Shown: one piece after another, positions 63,478 to 64,000 of the stretch
How positions within the stretch are numbered: position 1 is the first letter of the stretch
Layout of the letters: each line of letters starts with the position of its first letter
Assembly (NCBI RefSeq): GCF_000526995.1
Contig: NZ_AZUI01000001.1
Location: 1,922,001 to 1,986,000, forward strand
Reading direction: 5' to 3'
Length of the DNA: 64,000 nucleotides
Source of the DNA: Lacrimispora indolis DSM 755
GTDB lineage: Bacteria; Bacillota; Clostridia; Lachnospirales; Lachnospiraceae
The notes under the pieces: model-generated
Database searches by the model: none
Told to the model about the DNA's origin: nothing
What the model saw: only the letters and a program-made list of their open reading frames with translations
Made by a program: the position numbers and the translations under genes

Positions 63478-64000
63478 ATGACAGATAAAAACAGTCTCAT
63501 GAGGCAGCTGCCTAAAGTGGATGAAATGATGCGTTCCATGGCTTTAGAAGGAATCACTGATGCTCCGGCGGTTTTGATAAAACTTGCCTGTCAAAAGGAA
63601 ATCCAGCTGGAACGGCAAAAAATATTATCCGGAGAATCCTGTCAGCTCTCAAAGGATGAGTTAATCAGACGGATCAAGGCTGAAATCGAAAGGCAGAACC
63701 AGCCCCATCTGAGAAGGGTGGTCAACGGGACCGGCATCGTGCTTCATACCAATCTGGGGAGAGCAAGGCTTTCTCAGACGGTTTCAGAAAGCATGAAGGA
63801 AATCAGCGGATCTTACTCCAACCTGGAGTATCATCTGGAAACGGGGGAAAGAGGCTCCAGGTACGACCATGTGGAGCAGCTTCTTACCTTTTTGACCGGA
63901 GCAGAGGCAGCCCTTGTTGTCAACAACAATGCGGCAGCCGTGTATCTGGTGCTGAATTCCATGGCAAAGGGAAAAGAGGTCATCGTTTCAAGGGGAGAGC
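63478..64000 (+). CDS. selA: L-seryl-tRNA(Sec) selenium transferase, 5' part
   Basis: The open frame from ATG 63478 runs off the window, about 174 codons. It begins MTDKNSLMRQLPKVDEMMRS and has VVNGTGIVLHTNLGRARLS and LVVNNNAAAVYLVLNSMAKG, hallmarks of bacterial SelA before its PLP lysine. SelA converts Ser-tRNA(Sec) to Sec-tRNA using SelD product. GAGAGG lies ahead of the ATG. It completes the SelABCD set within this region. Confidence 0.95.
   Translation, partial: MTDKNSLMRQLPKVDEMMRSMALEGITDAPAVLIKLACQKEIQLERQKILSGESCQLSKDELIRRIKAEIERQNQPHLRRVVNGTGIVLHTNLGRARLSQTVSESMKEISGSYSNLEYHLETGERGSRYDHVEQLLTFLTGAEAALVVNNNAAAVYLVLNSMAKGKEVIVSRGE

Overview
The window looks like chromosome from a Gram-positive anaerobic clostridium, most likely Lachnospiraceae (Lacrimispora/Clostridium-like). 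Evidence: strong AGGAGG ribosome binding sites and frequent TTG/GTG starts, lipobox lipoproteins, choline-binding cell-wall repeats, YesM/YesN-type two-component genes, and Stickland-type glycine reductase genes with a full selenocysteine toolkit. Two genes, selD and grdA, read through an in-frame UGA as selenocysteine.

Layout. 1-6.6 kb: an AraC-type regulator (cut by the window edge) divergent from a siderophore-type iron importer (lipoprotein, two FecCD permeases, ATPase) that ends in an ABC-exporter-like half transporter. A DtxR/IdeR-like palindrome lies at the promoter. 6.9-8.5 kb: chemoreceptor. 8.7-15.4 kb (minus): YesN/YesM two-component pair beside an AfuABC/FbpABC-type importer for ferric iron or sugar phosphates. 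15.5-27.3 kb: a ten-gene minus-strand operon plus one divergent gene that together resemble a flavin-based extracellular electron transfer (EET) locus: NDH-2/DoxX fusion, polyprenyl diphosphate synthase, two-domain FMN-binding lipoprotein, ApbE flavin transferase, UbiD, UbiA (MqnP-like), UbiX, and an NMT1/THI5-like ABC importer. The divergent gene encodes a small NusG-II-domain protein. 27.4-29.6 kb: AAA ATPase plus TOPRIM-like protein, a candidate anti-phage pair. 29.7-32.4 kb: alpha/beta hydrolase and a second chemoreceptor. 32.7-40.1 kb: an unassigned catabolic cluster (ROK regulator, TIM-barrel protein, permease, HyuA-like hydantoinase/oxoprolinase, HExxH protein, FAD oxidoreductase).

40.1-44.9 kb: a sugar ABC importer operon whose substrate-binding gene is separated from its permease genes by an IS110-family element carrying a structured non-coding left end, a bridge RNA candidate. 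45.3-48.7 kb: choline-binding protein, ComEC-like metallo-hydrolase lipoprotein, DUF3006 protein, DnaQ-like exonuclease. 48.7-53.7 kb (minus): KdpD/KdpE-like pair without kdpABC, D-Ala-D-Ala carboxypeptidase, TIGR01906-like membrane protein, TRIC-like channel. 53.9-55.3 kb: citrate synthase. 55.3-64 kb: selD (Sec), tRNA-Sec, selB, trxB, trxA, grdA (Sec), grdC, grdD and the start of selA. Substrate-specific protein B genes (grdB/grdE or relatives) are absent here.

Most notable are the EET-like operon, which joins quinone end-steps, flavinylation and a solute importer; the AAA/TOPRIM pair; the orphan hydantoinase cluster; and a GntR-like palindrome in the leader of tRNA-Sec. All assignments are by eye from translated motifs and context; no database search was run.
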